A stretch of 12,491 bases of DNA from Planctomicrobium piriforme (GCA_945877965.1 CAMCTH010000072.1:1-12491); one strand, 5' to 3'; shown: positions 1 through 7,608, counted from the first letter of the stretch. The notes: generated by a model from the sequence alone, not told the origin. A program made the numbers and translations.

Positions 1-361
1 AGTCGGTTTGCAAACGGTGCAAACTGCGTTCGACTTCCCGCAGGATATGGACCGCCGACAGTCCGCGATCTTGCGGACCCGGCCCGATCGGCGCGCCGAC
101 CTTGGTCGCCACGACGGCTCGATCGCGCCGATCACGGAGCGCCTTGCCGACGATCTCTTCGGCCACGCCTCCGGCACTGCCCAAATAACGTGAGTAGCCC
201 TCATAAACGTTGGCGGTGTCGATGAAGTTGATTCCGAGATCGAGCGCTGCGTGAATCAGACGAATCGCTTCGGATTCGGACACCGGACTGCCGAAAGTCA
301 TCGTTCCCAAACAGACGGGCGAAACAAGCAAGCCGCTGGAACCTAACAAACGAAGTTGCAT
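1..361 (-). CDS. Aldo/keto reductase, N-terminal part (runs off the left edge)
   Basis: The first 120 residues of an NAD(P)H-dependent aldo/keto reductase, a cytoplasmic TIM-barrel oxidoreductase acting on aldehydes, ketones or sugars. Seen directly: an N-terminus MQLRLLGSSGLLVSPVCLG, which is the usual first strand of the family, then FIDTANVYEG (Asp48 and Tyr53, two of the catalytic tetrad) and VVATKVG (Lys87, the third). The catalytic His and the C-terminal cofactor-binding residues lie outside the window. The visible end, SLHRLQTD, matches the family's turn before the next strand. The start is the ATG at 361; the ribosome binding site is weak (AGG about 10 nt upstream). It follows the DUF1501 gene on the same strand after 66 bp, so co-transcription is possible but unproven. 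The substrate is unknown; the insert around YSRYLGSAGG recalls the Tas/YajO-like branch, but this is only an impression. Confidence 0.9.
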   Translation of the reverse strand, partial: MQLRLLGSSGLLVSPVCLGTMTFGSPVSESEAIRLIHAALDLGINFIDTANVYEGYSRYLGSAGGVAEEIVGKALRDRRDRAVVATKVGAPIGPGPQDRGLSAVHILREVERSLHRLQTD

Positions 362-427
362 ATGCGAGAACCTGGACGGTGGGGCGAACCGCTTAATCGG
401 AGATCGTCAAATCGACTGGAAGGTGAA

Positions 428-1849
428 CTAGGCCAAAAGCGACTTCAGAATCCGCGCTTCGAACACATCGGTCAAGCGTTCGTCGCGGCCGTGGTGCGGA
501 TAAGTCAAAGCGAGATGATCGAGTCCTAACAGATGGAGCATCGTCGCATGCAGATCGGCCGAGCGTGCGCGATCGACGATCGCGCGATAACCGAAGTCGT
601 CGGTCGCACCATAAGCTTGGCCTCCTTTGATTCCACCGCCGGCGAGCCACATGCTGAAACCGTAGGGGTGATGGTCGCGGCCGTCTTTACCCTGAGCACC
701 GGGTGTACGGCCGAATTCTCCGCCCCACACGACGAGTGTGGAGTCGAGCAGGCCGCGGCGTTTCAGATCGGAAAGCAATCCGGCGACGGGAAGATCGGTC
801 TGTTCGCAACAACGGCGGGTCTTCGCCGCATTGTCGCCGTGCGTGTCCCAAGGCTGACCCGCCATAAATATTTGCACGAAGCGCACGCCGCGCTCGACCA
901 ATCGTCGCGCCATCAAACAGCGAACGCCGTACGATCGTGTCAGCTCTTGATCCAGTCCGTAAAGGCTTCGCGTCTCGGCCGTCTCGTGCGTAGTTTCCAG
1001 AGCGTCGCTCGCTGCCACCTGCATGCGGGCGGCTAATTCAAAACTGGCAATCCGGGCATCGAGTTCCATTTCACCGGGGTGTTGGACTTTGTGCCGTGCG
1101 TTTAACTCGGCAAGTAAGCGCAGTCGCGCGAGTTCCACGTCAGCCGGACGCGGCGACTTCGGTTGCAGGTTCAATACCGGCATCCCCTGGCTTCGGAGCG
1201 GCGTTCCCTGGAACAGAGGAGGCATCCAACCGCTCGACCAGTTGCGAATGCCGTCGACCGGCAATCCACCCGGATCGGGCAGCACGACGTAGGCTGGCAA
1301 ATTCTGGTTCTCACTTCCCAAGCCGTACGCGGCCCAGGCCCCGACGGTCGGCCGACCGGAAACGGTTAGGCCTGTGTGCATCATCCACAGAGCTTGCTCG
1401 TGATTGCGGTGGTCGGTGAACATCGAACGGACGACGGCGATTTGATCGGCATGCTTGGCGATGTGCGGCAGCGTCTCGGAAAATTCCAAGCCGCTTCGGC
1501 CGTGCTTTTGAAACTTGAACGGACTTCCCAGTAGATTCCCAGTCAACTTCTCATCATCAACAACTTCCGCCGGCGGCGGTTGGCCGTCGTGCTTGGTCAG
1601 CAACGGTTTCGGATCGAACAGATCGACGTGACTCGGGCCGCCGTGCATGAACAGTTGAATCACGGCCCGTGCCTTCGGCGGATTTTGCGGCGTCTTGGGC
1701 AGCAAATCGTAGCGCGACTCGCTCGCGGCAGCACGAGGGCTTGAATTCGAATCGAGAAGCGAAGTCAGCGCTATTCCACCGAAGCCGGCACCGAGTTGCT
1801 CGATGAATCGGCGACGACTCGCTGGAAACATCGGGATATTCCATGTCAT
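428..1849 (-). CDS. DUF1501 domain protein, Tat-exported (alkaline phosphatase/sulfatase-like fold)
   Basis: A 473-residue DUF1501 protein. The family belongs to the alkaline phosphatase-like superfamily and is greatly expanded in planctomycetes; its reaction is not established. The N-terminus carries a twin-arginine signal (SRRRFIEQLGAG, residues 11-22, followed by a hydrophobic run), so it should be folded before export. Family motifs seen: HGGPSHVDLFDPKP near residue 70, WDTHGDN in the middle, GGEFGRTP near 375 and GRDHHPYGFS near 390; the Asp and His residues in these probably bind metal. I chose the ATG at 1849 because GAGGAG lies 8 nt upstream. A TTG at 1873, overlapping the upstream stop by 4 bp, would add eight residues and is less likely. 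It lies 20 bp after the PSCyt1/DUF1549/DUF1553 gene, the usual partner of this family, so the two are very probably co-transcribed. Confidence 0.93.
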   Translation of the reverse strand: MTWNIPMFPASRRRFIEQLGAGFGGIALTSLLDSNSSPRAAASESRYDLLPKTPQNPPKARAVIQLFMHGGPSHVDLFDPKPLLTKHDGQPPPAEVVDDEKLTGNLLGSPFKFQKHGRSGLEFSETLPHIAKHADQIAVVRSMFTDHRNHEQALWMMHTGLTVSGRPTVGAWAAYGLGSENQNLPAYVVLPDPGGLPVDGIRNWSSGWMPPLFQGTPLRSQGMPVLNLQPKSPRPADVELARLRLLAELNARHKVQHPGEMELDARIASFELAARMQVAASDALETTHETAETRSLYGLDQELTRSYGVRCLMARRLVERGVRFVQIFMAGQPWDTHGDNAAKTRRCCEQTDLPVAGLLSDLKRRGLLDSTLVVWGGEFGRTPGAQGKDGRDHHPYGFSMWLAGGGIKGGQAYGATDDFGYRAIVDRARSADLHATMLHLLGLDHLALTYPHHGRDERLTDVFEARILKSLLA

Positions 1850-1857
1850 GACGCTCT

Positions 1858-1863
1858 CTCCTC
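1858..1863 (-). promoter_or_regulatory. Ribosome binding site of the DUF1501 gene
   Basis: GAGGAG on the minus strand, 8 nt before the ATG at 1849. It decides the start in favour of this ATG over the in-frame TTG at 1873, which overlaps the preceding stop codon as TTGA. Confidence 0.6.
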
Positions 1864-1869
1864 GAACAC

Positions 1870-4584
1870 TCAATCGATGTACGCAAACTCATTGGCGCTG
1901 AACAGCATCTGACACAAGTCGGCGAGCGCCCGGCGGCGCGATTCTTCAGGCTTTTCGGGCTGTGCAACCCCGTATCGTTGTGATTGCTCCTCGACGAACG
2001 CCTGTAGCTGCCCGCGCTCTTCGGCCGTCGGCTGCCTAGCGAACGCCGACTGCACCGCCAAGGTGATCACGTCGTTCGGCCTTTCCTTCAGCAATCGATC
2101 GGCAAAAGCCGCAGACAGCGTGCCGAGCGCATCGCTGTTTAGGAGCGTCAACGCTTGCAACGATACGGTCGATTGTCCGCGACAGGCGCAGTTGGTTTCC
2201 ATGACCGGTTGATCGAACAACTGCAACAACGTCAACGGTTGCGAGCGGCGAACTTGTAGGTAGATGGAGCGACGATTGCCGGTCGGACCGGCCGGAGTCG
2301 TCACTTCGCCGTCCGCTTGACGCTGCATCGGTACGGGCGGCCCGAACATCTGCACGTTGATAGTCCCAGCAACGCTCAGAATCGCATCACGCAACGACTC
2401 GGCCTCGAGTCGCCGCAAGCGTTGACGCCAGAGCAGGCGATTGTCCGGATCGTTTTGCGATGCGGCGGCATGGCGGTTCGGATCAACCATTGACTGCTGG
2501 CGATAGACGCTCGACGTCATCATCAGCCGATGCATTTGTTTAATGCTCCAGCCGCGATCGACGAACTCGCGGGCCAGCCAATCGAGAAGTTCCGGGTGGC
2601 TCGGTGCCGAACCGGCATGACCGAAATCATCGGGAGTCGCGACGATTCCTTCGCCGAAATGATGTAACCAAATTCGATTGACCATGACCCGCGCGGTGAG
2701 CGGATGTTCGGGCTGCGTCAGCCAGCGTGCGAGGGCCGTTCGCCGCCCGCTCGTCTTGGCGTCTTTTGCCGGCAGCGTCCATCGAAACGGCTCTGCCGTG
2801 GGCAGGGCCGCAAGCGTGCCGGGCTGAACCTCGGGGCCGGGCGTGCGATAGTCGCCCCGTCGCAAGAGCGGCGTCTTCACATCGCCGACGAGATCGTACA
2901 ACGCACGAATCTCGGGCAACACGATCCGTTTAGCTTCGACTGTCGCAATCGCCGCCGCGTGCGGCTTGACGGCCGCCGCATACTCGGCGAACGTTTCCGC
3001 CAAGATTTTCGGCAGGTTCTTGGCGTCGGGTCGTAGTTCCTTCTGGAACTTCTCCGCTAGATATTTTTGTACTTCCGTACGCTTAGCAGGCACGGCAGCT
3101 AAGGCAGAACGAACGTCCTCGCGAATCGCCAGCGGCAGCATCGTCAAGCGCTCGTCGAACAACCGCTCGCCATATTGCTTGTTGATTGCATCGATCTGCT
3201 TCCGATAGCCGGCGATCTCGCCATCGAGGTTGTCGTTATGAATTTTGGCTGCTTGCTCCTCGGCTTGAGTCGCTGCCAAGAGCCGTCGCTGCACCTGGGG
3301 AACCCATTGGCCGGGTCGATAGGCACCCATGAACACCGCCTGCAGGCGGTAGTAGTCGGTCTGCGGAATCGGGTCGTACTTGTGGCTGTGACATTTCGCG
3401 CATTGCAGCGTTAGCCCTAGCGTTGACGAGGCGACGATCTTCAGCGTGTCGTCGATGGTTTGGTAGTAGTAGCCGGCCGCGTTCTTGATATTGGCAAAGT
3501 CAGGACGACTCGTATCCGAAGCGCACCGCAGATAGCCGGTCGCTACCAACGCATCGATCTGCTCGGGCCGAAATTTTTTCTGCGAGGCGTATGCCGCCCA
3601 GTAATCGATTAGCTCGTCTCCCGCGATCTGCTCTTGTAGAAAACGATCGTACGGCTTGTCGTTGTTGAAGGCCTGAATCACATAATCGCGATAACGCCAA
3701 GCGGCCGCGCGAACATAGTCGGCGGAGAGAATGCCCTCGGAGTCGGCATATCCGGCGACATCCAACCAATGCCTGCCCCAACGTTCGCCGTAATGCGGGC
3801 TTGCCAACAAACGATCGATCAGCCGTTCATAAGCATCGTCGGCCGTATCGGCCAGAAACTCGGCGACTTGCGCCGGCGTGGGAGGCAAGCCGAGCAGATC
3901 GTAATGGGCACGGCGAAGCAGAACGATTCGATCGGCCTCCGGCGAGAGCGAGAGCCCCCGGGCCTCGAGCGCAGCCAGAATGAAGGCGTCGATGGGCGTC
4001 CGCACACGATTTTGAGCTTGCACCTTCGGCACCGGCGTGCGCACCGGTTTGCGAAACGACCACAGTTCCGGCGTGACGTCGGTGGACATCGACTCGTCGT
4101 CGGCCTTCGTCGGCAATTCGTCCTCACCCTTGGCACCGGCGTTGATCCAAGTGCGAAGCACGGCCCGTTCGGTCGCGGTGAGTTTCTCGCCCTCGGCCGG
4201 CATCTTGCCGGTCACGATCATCTGCCACAGCAGACTGCTTTCCGCTGCACCCTGCGTAAGTGCCGGGCCTGAGTCGCCGCCGCGAAGGAGCGAGTCTTTA
4301 CGGCGGAGATCTAAACCGCCCTTGGGTGCCGGACCCGAGTGACACTTGACGCACTTAGCTTCGAGAATCGGCTGCACATCCTTGGCGAACGCCAATTCGT
4401 CCGACGGTGCGTCGGCTGCCATGGAGGAAGCGCTCGAAAACCAGAAAACCAGAAGCGCAAAACAAATCCGGATCGACGGCTCCGCCCATTCCCGATCACG
4501 GTAATGGGTAGCGACCAAGAACCCCTCGCGCACCTCCGCCGGTTCTCGCAGCAACCCACCGACGATTCGCAACGACGATTGCAT
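1870..4584 (-). CDS. PSCyt1/DUF1549/DUF1553 protein (planctomycete cytochrome c)
   Basis: A large secreted protein, 904 residues from the chosen start, with the standard planctomycete order. A hydrophobic signal segment (about residues 37-55, ending SSASSMAADA) is followed by a PSCyt1 cytochrome c domain with a CVKCH haem site at 78-82 and a GKMPAEG loop near 126 that may supply the axial Met. DUF1549 follows (starting near RTPIDAFILAAL) and contains a second CxxCH (CAKCHSHKYDPI, 395-399). DUF1553 is C-terminal, about 610-870, with ARVMVNRIWLHHFG and LLDWLAREF. No sugar-binding LamG domain is visible between them. It probably carries electrons or binds haem in the periplasm alongside the DUF1501 product encoded just downstream. 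The start is uncertain: the reading frame stays open to a TTG at 4689. I prefer the ATG at 4584 because of GGAG 9 nt upstream; a TTG at 4518 would put the signal peptide nearer the N-terminus. Confidence 0.93.
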   Translation of the reverse strand: MQSSLRIVGGLLREPAEVREGFLVATHYRDREWAEPSIRICFALLVFWFSSASSMAADAPSDELAFAKDVQPILEAKCVKCHSGPAPKGGLDLRRKDSLLRGGDSGPALTQGAAESSLLWQMIVTGKMPAEGEKLTATERAVLRTWINAGAKGEDELPTKADDESMSTDVTPELWSFRKPVRTPVPKVQAQNRVRTPIDAFILAALEARGLSLSPEADRIVLLRRAHYDLLGLPPTPAQVAEFLADTADDAYERLIDRLLASPHYGERWGRHWLDVAGYADSEGILSADYVRAAAWRYRDYVIQAFNNDKPYDRFLQEQIAGDELIDYWAAYASQKKFRPEQIDALVATGYLRCASDTSRPDFANIKNAAGYYYQTIDDTLKIVASSTLGLTLQCAKCHSHKYDPIPQTDYYRLQAVFMGAYRPGQWVPQVQRRLLAATQAEEQAAKIHNDNLDGEIAGYRKQIDAINKQYGERLFDERLTMLPLAIREDVRSALAAVPAKRTEVQKYLAEKFQKELRPDAKNLPKILAETFAEYAAAVKPHAAAIATVEAKRIVLPEIRALYDLVGDVKTPLLRRGDYRTPGPEVQPGTLAALPTAEPFRWTLPAKDAKTSGRRTALARWLTQPEHPLTARVMVNRIWLHHFGEGIVATPDDFGHAGSAPSHPELLDWLAREFVDRGWSIKQMHRLMMTSSVYRQQSMVDPNRHAAASQNDPDNRLLWRQRLRRLEAESLRDAILSVAGTINVQMFGPPVPMQRQADGEVTTPAGPTGNRRSIYLQVRRSQPLTLLQLFDQPVMETNCACRGQSTVSLQALTLLNSDALGTLSAAFADRLLKERPNDVITLAVQSAFARQPTAEERGQLQAFVEEQSQRYGVAQPEKPEESRRRALADLCQMLFSANEFAYID
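4485..4508. repeat. Imperfect palindrome at the 5' end of the cytochrome gene
   Basis: CCCATT-c-CCG-ATCA-CGG-t-AATGGG: a 6-bp and a 3-bp arm pair separated by one mismatch, around a 4-nt loop. It lies after both the ATG at 4584 and the alternative TTG at 4518, within codons before the signal peptide, so in mRNA it would fold near the start. It could be chance in coding sequence; no function is claimed. Confidence 0.3.
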
Positions 4585-4593
4585 CGCGAGGGG

Positions 4594-4597
4594 CTCC
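4594..4597 (-). promoter_or_regulatory. Probable ribosome binding site of the cytochrome gene
   Basis: GGAG on the minus strand with a 9-nt spacer before the ATG at 4584. It is the best-placed Shine-Dalgarno sequence among the candidate in-frame starts (4689 TTG, 4659 ATG, 4584 ATG, 4518 TTG) and is why 4584 was chosen. Confidence 0.45.
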
Positions 4598-4633
4598 AAG
4601 CAAATCGGACGTGTGGGGAAACGAGGCGGGATG

Positions 4634-4659
4634 GCATCAATGAGAATTGATGCATGCAT
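4634..4659. promoter_or_regulatory. Inverted repeat fused to a palindrome, possible operator
   Basis: GCATCAAT-GAGA-ATTGATGC is a perfect 8-bp inverted repeat with a 4-nt spacer (4634-4653). It overlaps the perfect 10-bp palindrome ATGCATGCAT (4650-4659). Both lie 50-75 bp upstream of the preferred start of the cytochrome gene, where an operator or an mRNA leader hairpin would sit. That it is bound by a regulator is inference. Confidence 0.35.
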
Positions 4660-4776
4660 TCTTCTAACGCGCTGCACTCCATGGAACAAGATAAACAGTC
4701 ATTGGACGAATACCCCCTCCGCGGTGTGAAACGGCTTGCCGCATACGTCCGTTCGAGAGCAAACGTCTCCAAAACA

Positions 4777-4806
4777 TTCACAGTAGTAAGGCCAAACGGC
4801 TATACT
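4777..4806 (+). promoter_or_regulatory. Candidate sigma70-like promoter for the second DUF1501 gene
   Basis: TTCACA (4777-4782), an 18-bp spacer and TATACT (4801-4806), each box one mismatch from the consensus. Transcription would start near 4813, giving a leader of roughly 220 nt before the ATG at 5035. Planctomycete promoters are poorly defined, so this is a pattern match only. Confidence 0.3.
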
Positions 4807-4928
4807 CACATCCATCGACGTTTGCTGATGGACAATCGCTGGGTCCAAGGACACGGCGAGCCTACCGACGTTTTCCCGCCTCGTCAGTATCGTTCCCCAC
4901 GCGTCGTCGTGTGTGCAATCGCGGCAAG

Positions 4929-4957
4929 GTGAGCGAGCGTCCAGTCTCGCCGCTCAC
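4929..4957 (+). repeat. Leader hairpin upstream of the second DUF1501 gene
   Basis: GTGAGCG (4929-4935) and CGCTCAC (4951-4957) form a perfect 7-bp GC-rich stem with a 15-nt loop. A second register (GCGAG 4933-4937 with CTCGC 4946-4950) is mutually exclusive with it. It would lie in the mRNA leader, about 77 nt before the start codon. No T-run follows, so it is not a standard terminator. Confidence 0.35.
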
Positions 4958-5034
4958 GAACCGCTATAACGCCGTCACCAAGCTGAATGCTCTGGCATGA
5001 AAACTTGCGCTCTATTGAAAGTTCGAGGCTCCCG

Positions 5035-6426
5035 ATGAATTTGCCGAGCATGAAGAACGTCGTTCGAACAAGTCGACGAGCGGCCCTCCAGATCGGCACC
5101 GGTTTGTTCGGACTCAATCTTCCCGCATTGCTGCAAGCAACGCCGACTTCCGAACGCAAGAAGTCGGATATTTCCTGCATCTTTCTCTTCTTAGCCGGCG
5201 GTCCGAGCCATTACGAAACGTTCGATCCGAAGCCGGATGCTCCAGTCGAGATTCGCGGCTTGTGGAAGCCGACGCAGACGAACGTGCCCGGCACTTTGAT
5301 TTGCGAGAAGATGCCGTTGATGGCTCGGCGCATGGACAAAGTCGCCGTCATTCGCTCCTGGCAAGGCAAAACCGGCGGACACGATATCGGCTCGCAACAC
5401 GTGGCGTCAGGATTCCTGCCGGCGCGCGGAGAACAATTCTTTCCCAACTTCGGCTGCCTCGTTTCTGCGCTTCGTGGAAACAAAGTGAAAGGGATGCCGG
5501 CGCATTTCGGTCTACCGGTAGCGGCGCGATACACCGACCCGCCAGGCTACCTCGGTGCGGGTTACGACGCGTTCAACATCAAGGGAGACCCCTGCTCGCC
5601 CGAGTTACAGTTCAACAAGTTGAGCGTGGAATCGTCACGGTTTGAAGATCGCCGCTCGCTGCTCGCACAAATGGACAATCTCGCGCAGATCTCCGCTTCC
5701 GTTGACGACCCATTAGAAGCTCATGACAAGTTCGGCGAAGAAGCGATCTCGTTGCTCACCAGCGGCGCCATGGCCCGGGCTATGAATCTGGACGAAGAGC
5801 GTCCCGAGTTGCGCGAACGTTACGGCATGAACATTTACGGTCAACGCGTGTTAATGGCCCGTCGCTTGATCGAAGCCGGGGCTCGGTTCGTGACCGTCAA
5901 TCATGCCGTGCAAGGTGGCTTGTTCGGCGAAGGAACTACGAACGGTACCTGGGACAACCATCATCTGTTGTTCGAATCGATGATGTCGGTCGCAGCACCT
6001 CCGACAAACGCTCCGAGCGGCTACAAATGGCATTCGTATCGCGGACCGGGCAACCTGCCGCAATTAGATATGTCTCTGTCGACACTGCTCGACGACCTCG
6101 ACGAGCGCGGCTTGCTAGACACGACGCTCGTCGTCGTCATGGGAGAGTTCGGGCGCACGCCGCGCATCAATAAAGACGGCGGGCGTGATCATTATCCCAA
6201 CGCCGGCAATGTGCTCTTGGCGGGAGCGGGGGTCCGGCGCGGGGCGGTGATCGGCGCAACCGATCGTACCGGTGCCTTTCCGTCCACACGTCCGTGGACG
6301 CCGGAAGACGTTGCGGCATCGATCTATCACGGACTCGGCATCGATCACCATCAAACCTATTTCCCGCGACTGCCGCGACCGACGCCGATCGCCGACGGCC
6401 AAGTCATCGACGGCCTATTCGCGTAG
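5035..6426 (+). CDS. Second DUF1501 domain protein, Tat-exported
   Basis: A 463-residue DUF1501 protein, clearly a distant paralogue of the minus-strand one. The N-terminus VRTSRRAALQIGTGLFGL (residues 10-27) is a twin-arginine signal. Family motifs in order: LAGGPSHYETFDPKP near 55, ERYGMNIYGQRVLMARRLIE in the middle, TWDNHH before the last third, GEFGRTPRINKDGGRDHYP at about 370-388, and a closing DGLF. Unlike the other copy it has a long stretch between the mid-domain strand and the WDNHH motif's following helix (an MMSVAAPPTNAPSGYK segment). The start is the ATG at 5035, with GAGG six nt upstream; ATGs at 4987 and 5050 are in frame but less well placed. It stands alone on its strand, without its own PSCyt1/DUF1553 partner, and converges on the enolase-family gene 66 bp downstream. 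The reaction is unknown; export by Tat is a confident inference. Confidence 0.93.
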   Translation: MNLPSMKNVVRTSRRAALQIGTGLFGLNLPALLQATPTSERKKSDISCIFLFLAGGPSHYETFDPKPDAPVEIRGLWKPTQTNVPGTLICEKMPLMARRMDKVAVIRSWQGKTGGHDIGSQHVASGFLPARGEQFFPNFGCLVSALRGNKVKGMPAHFGLPVAARYTDPPGYLGAGYDAFNIKGDPCSPELQFNKLSVESSRFEDRRSLLAQMDNLAQISASVDDPLEAHDKFGEEAISLLTSGAMARAMNLDEERPELRERYGMNIYGQRVLMARRLIEAGARFVTVNHAVQGGLFGEGTTNGTWDNHHLLFESMMSVAAPPTNAPSGYKWHSYRGPGNLPQLDMSLSTLLDDLDERGLLDTTLVVVMGEFGRTPRINKDGGRDHYPNAGNVLLAGAGVRRGAVIGATDRTGAFPSTRPWTPEDVAASIYHGLGIDHHQTYFPRLPRPTPIADGQVIDGLFA

Positions 6427-6492
6427 ATTTTTCTTCGCAGACGCACTAACGCAGCCGAGACGAAGCGGACGTGCTACCGTAGGTGATCGGCA
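6427..6492. other. Convergent intergenic gap with no clear terminator
   Basis: 66 bp between the 3' ends of the second DUF1501 gene and the minus-strand enolase-family gene. A TTTTT run occurs at 6429-6433 just after the plus-strand stop, but no stem precedes it. The only pairing I see is CTTCG with CGAAG across a 22-nt loop, which is too weak to call a terminator for either strand. Confidence 0.5.
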
Positions 6493-7608
6493 TCAGTCGC
6501 TTACGCGGAACTCGCGGATGATGGCTTCGTCGAGTTCGATGCCGAGACCCGGACCGCTTGGAACCGAGACGTAGCCGTCGACCAGCGGCGGCAGATTCTT
6601 CACCAGCTTTCGCATTAACGGCGAGGGTCGCAGGCAATACTCAACCAAATCACCCGTCGGAATCGATGCCATCCAGTGCAGCGACGCGGTCAGGTTGATG
6701 CCGGTGCTGAAGCAATGCGGCACGACGCGGCGCCCTAGGGCTTCGGCCATCTGCGACACTTCGCGACAGACCGTGAGTCCGCCGCAAAAAGCGACGTCGG
6801 GCTGAACGACATGCAGGCCGCGATCGAGCAGATCTTCAAAATCCCAAGACGTGACGTCTCCTTCGCCGGCGGCAATGGGTACCGGCGAGCGCGGACAAAG
6901 TTCGGCGTAGCCGCGACGGTCGTCTTGCGAGAGCGGCTCCTCCAACCAGCGAATGTTCAACGGCGCGAGCAACTCGGCCCGTTCCAACGCCGTCGGCCAT
7001 TCCCATGCGTGTCCGGCATCGACCATCAAATCGCGCTCGTCCCCCAGCGCCTGGCGCGCCGCCGTCACTTGCGCTAGATCCAACTCGGGGTCCTTGCCGA
7101 ACGGTCCCCAACCGAACTTCGCAGCCGTGAGTCCAAGTTTCACGAAGTCGCGGGCCAGCTTGGCCGTATCTTCCGGCGTGTCGCCGAACAAGACGCTCGC
7201 ATAAGCGCGAACTTTGTTGCGGTGCGCGCCCCCGAGCAATTCGTAGACGGGTTTTCCCTCGGCCTTCCCTTTCAAGTCCCACAGGGCAATGTCGGCGCCG
7301 CTGATCGCGTGAATCGCCGCGCCGCGTCGGCCGTAGCGATTCGTCTGGTAGTACATTTCCTGCCAGAGCCGCCGGATATCGCTCGGGTCCTGGCCGAGCA
7401 AGATCGAAGTCAGGCCGTGACGTCGCGCCGCGGATCGCGGGGCCTCGAAACATGCCTTGCACACGTACGATTGACTCGTGACCTCGCCGATGCCGGTCAG
7501 TCCTACATCGGTATGAATGCGAATCACCAGCACGTCGAGCGTGCCGTCGGGAATCTCCTCGACCACCGGCACTCGTAAATGAATCGGTTCGACGGCCGTG
7601 ATTTTCAT
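6493..7608 (-). CDS. Enolase-superfamily enzyme, mandelate racemase-like (acid-sugar dehydratase/epimerase candidate)
   Basis: 371 residues with the full two-domain layout: an N-terminal capping domain (about 1-125, ending with the ALWDLKGKAEGKPVYELLGG signature) and a C-terminal barrel. Predicted metal ligands are Asp197 (VDAGH), Glu223 (WLEEP) and Glu249 (AAGEGD). The His298 (PHCFSTG) and Asp271 (QPDV) pair marks the mandelate racemase group. Such enzymes remove the proton next to a carboxylate, giving racemisation or dehydration of hydroxy or sugar acids. Odd point: the second strand reads KFGWGPFG from Lys164, so the usual Lys-x-Lys has Gly in place of the second Lys, which changes what chemistry is possible on that face. 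The ATG at 7608 has GAGGAG five nt upstream and overlaps the M81 stop by 4 bp (ATGA), so the two are translationally coupled. Likely a dehydratase, but the substrate is not determinable. Confidence 0.92.
   Translation of the reverse strand: MKITAVEPIHLRVPVVEEIPDGTLDVLVIRIHTDVGLTGIGEVTSQSYVCKACFEAPRSAARRHGLTSILLGQDPSDIRRLWQEMYYQTNRYGRRGAAIHAISGADIALWDLKGKAEGKPVYELLGGAHRNKVRAYASVLFGDTPEDTAKLARDFVKLGLTAAKFGWGPFGKDPELDLAQVTAARQALGDERDLMVDAGHAWEWPTALERAELLAPLNIRWLEEPLSQDDRRGYAELCPRSPVPIAAGEGDVTSWDFEDLLDRGLHVVQPDVAFCGGLTVCREVSQMAEALGRRVVPHCFSTGINLTASLHWMASIPTGDLVEYCLRPSPLMRKLVKNLPPLVDGYVSVPSGPGLGIELDEAIIREFRVSD

Larger units (their letters stand above)
4585..5034. other. Divergent intergenic region between the cytochrome and second DUF1501 genes
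   Basis: 450 bp between two genes transcribed away from each other, so it must contain the promoters of both. It holds the inverted repeat/palindrome pair at 4634-4659, a fair plus-strand promoter at 4777-4806, a hairpin at 4929-4957 and the 7-mer GACGTTT three times (4761-4767 inverted, 4817-4823 and 4867-4873 direct). Open frames through it lack any recognisable protein pattern and have no good ribosome binding site. I could not find a convincing minus-strand promoter. Confidence 0.6.

Noticed and set aside
569..590. GCGCGAT-CGACG-ATCGCGC inverted repeat
   Set aside because: It lies inside the DUF1501 coding sequence, where CG-rich palindromes of this size are common and follow from the codons.
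533..1036. A 167-codon plus-strand open frame inside the DUF1501 gene (similar ones occur in most genes here)
   Set aside because: Long antisense open frames are expected in GC-rich genes; the minus-strand protein has clear family motifs and this one has none.
4654..4932. A 92-codon plus-strand open frame in the divergent intergenic region
   Set aside because: No good ribosome binding site, no recognisable domain, and it overlaps the promoter and repeat elements; composition does not look like a gene.
6427..6492. Possible bidirectional terminator in the convergent gap
   Set aside because: The T-run precedes rather than follows the only weak stem, and the stem is 5 bp with a 22-nt loop.
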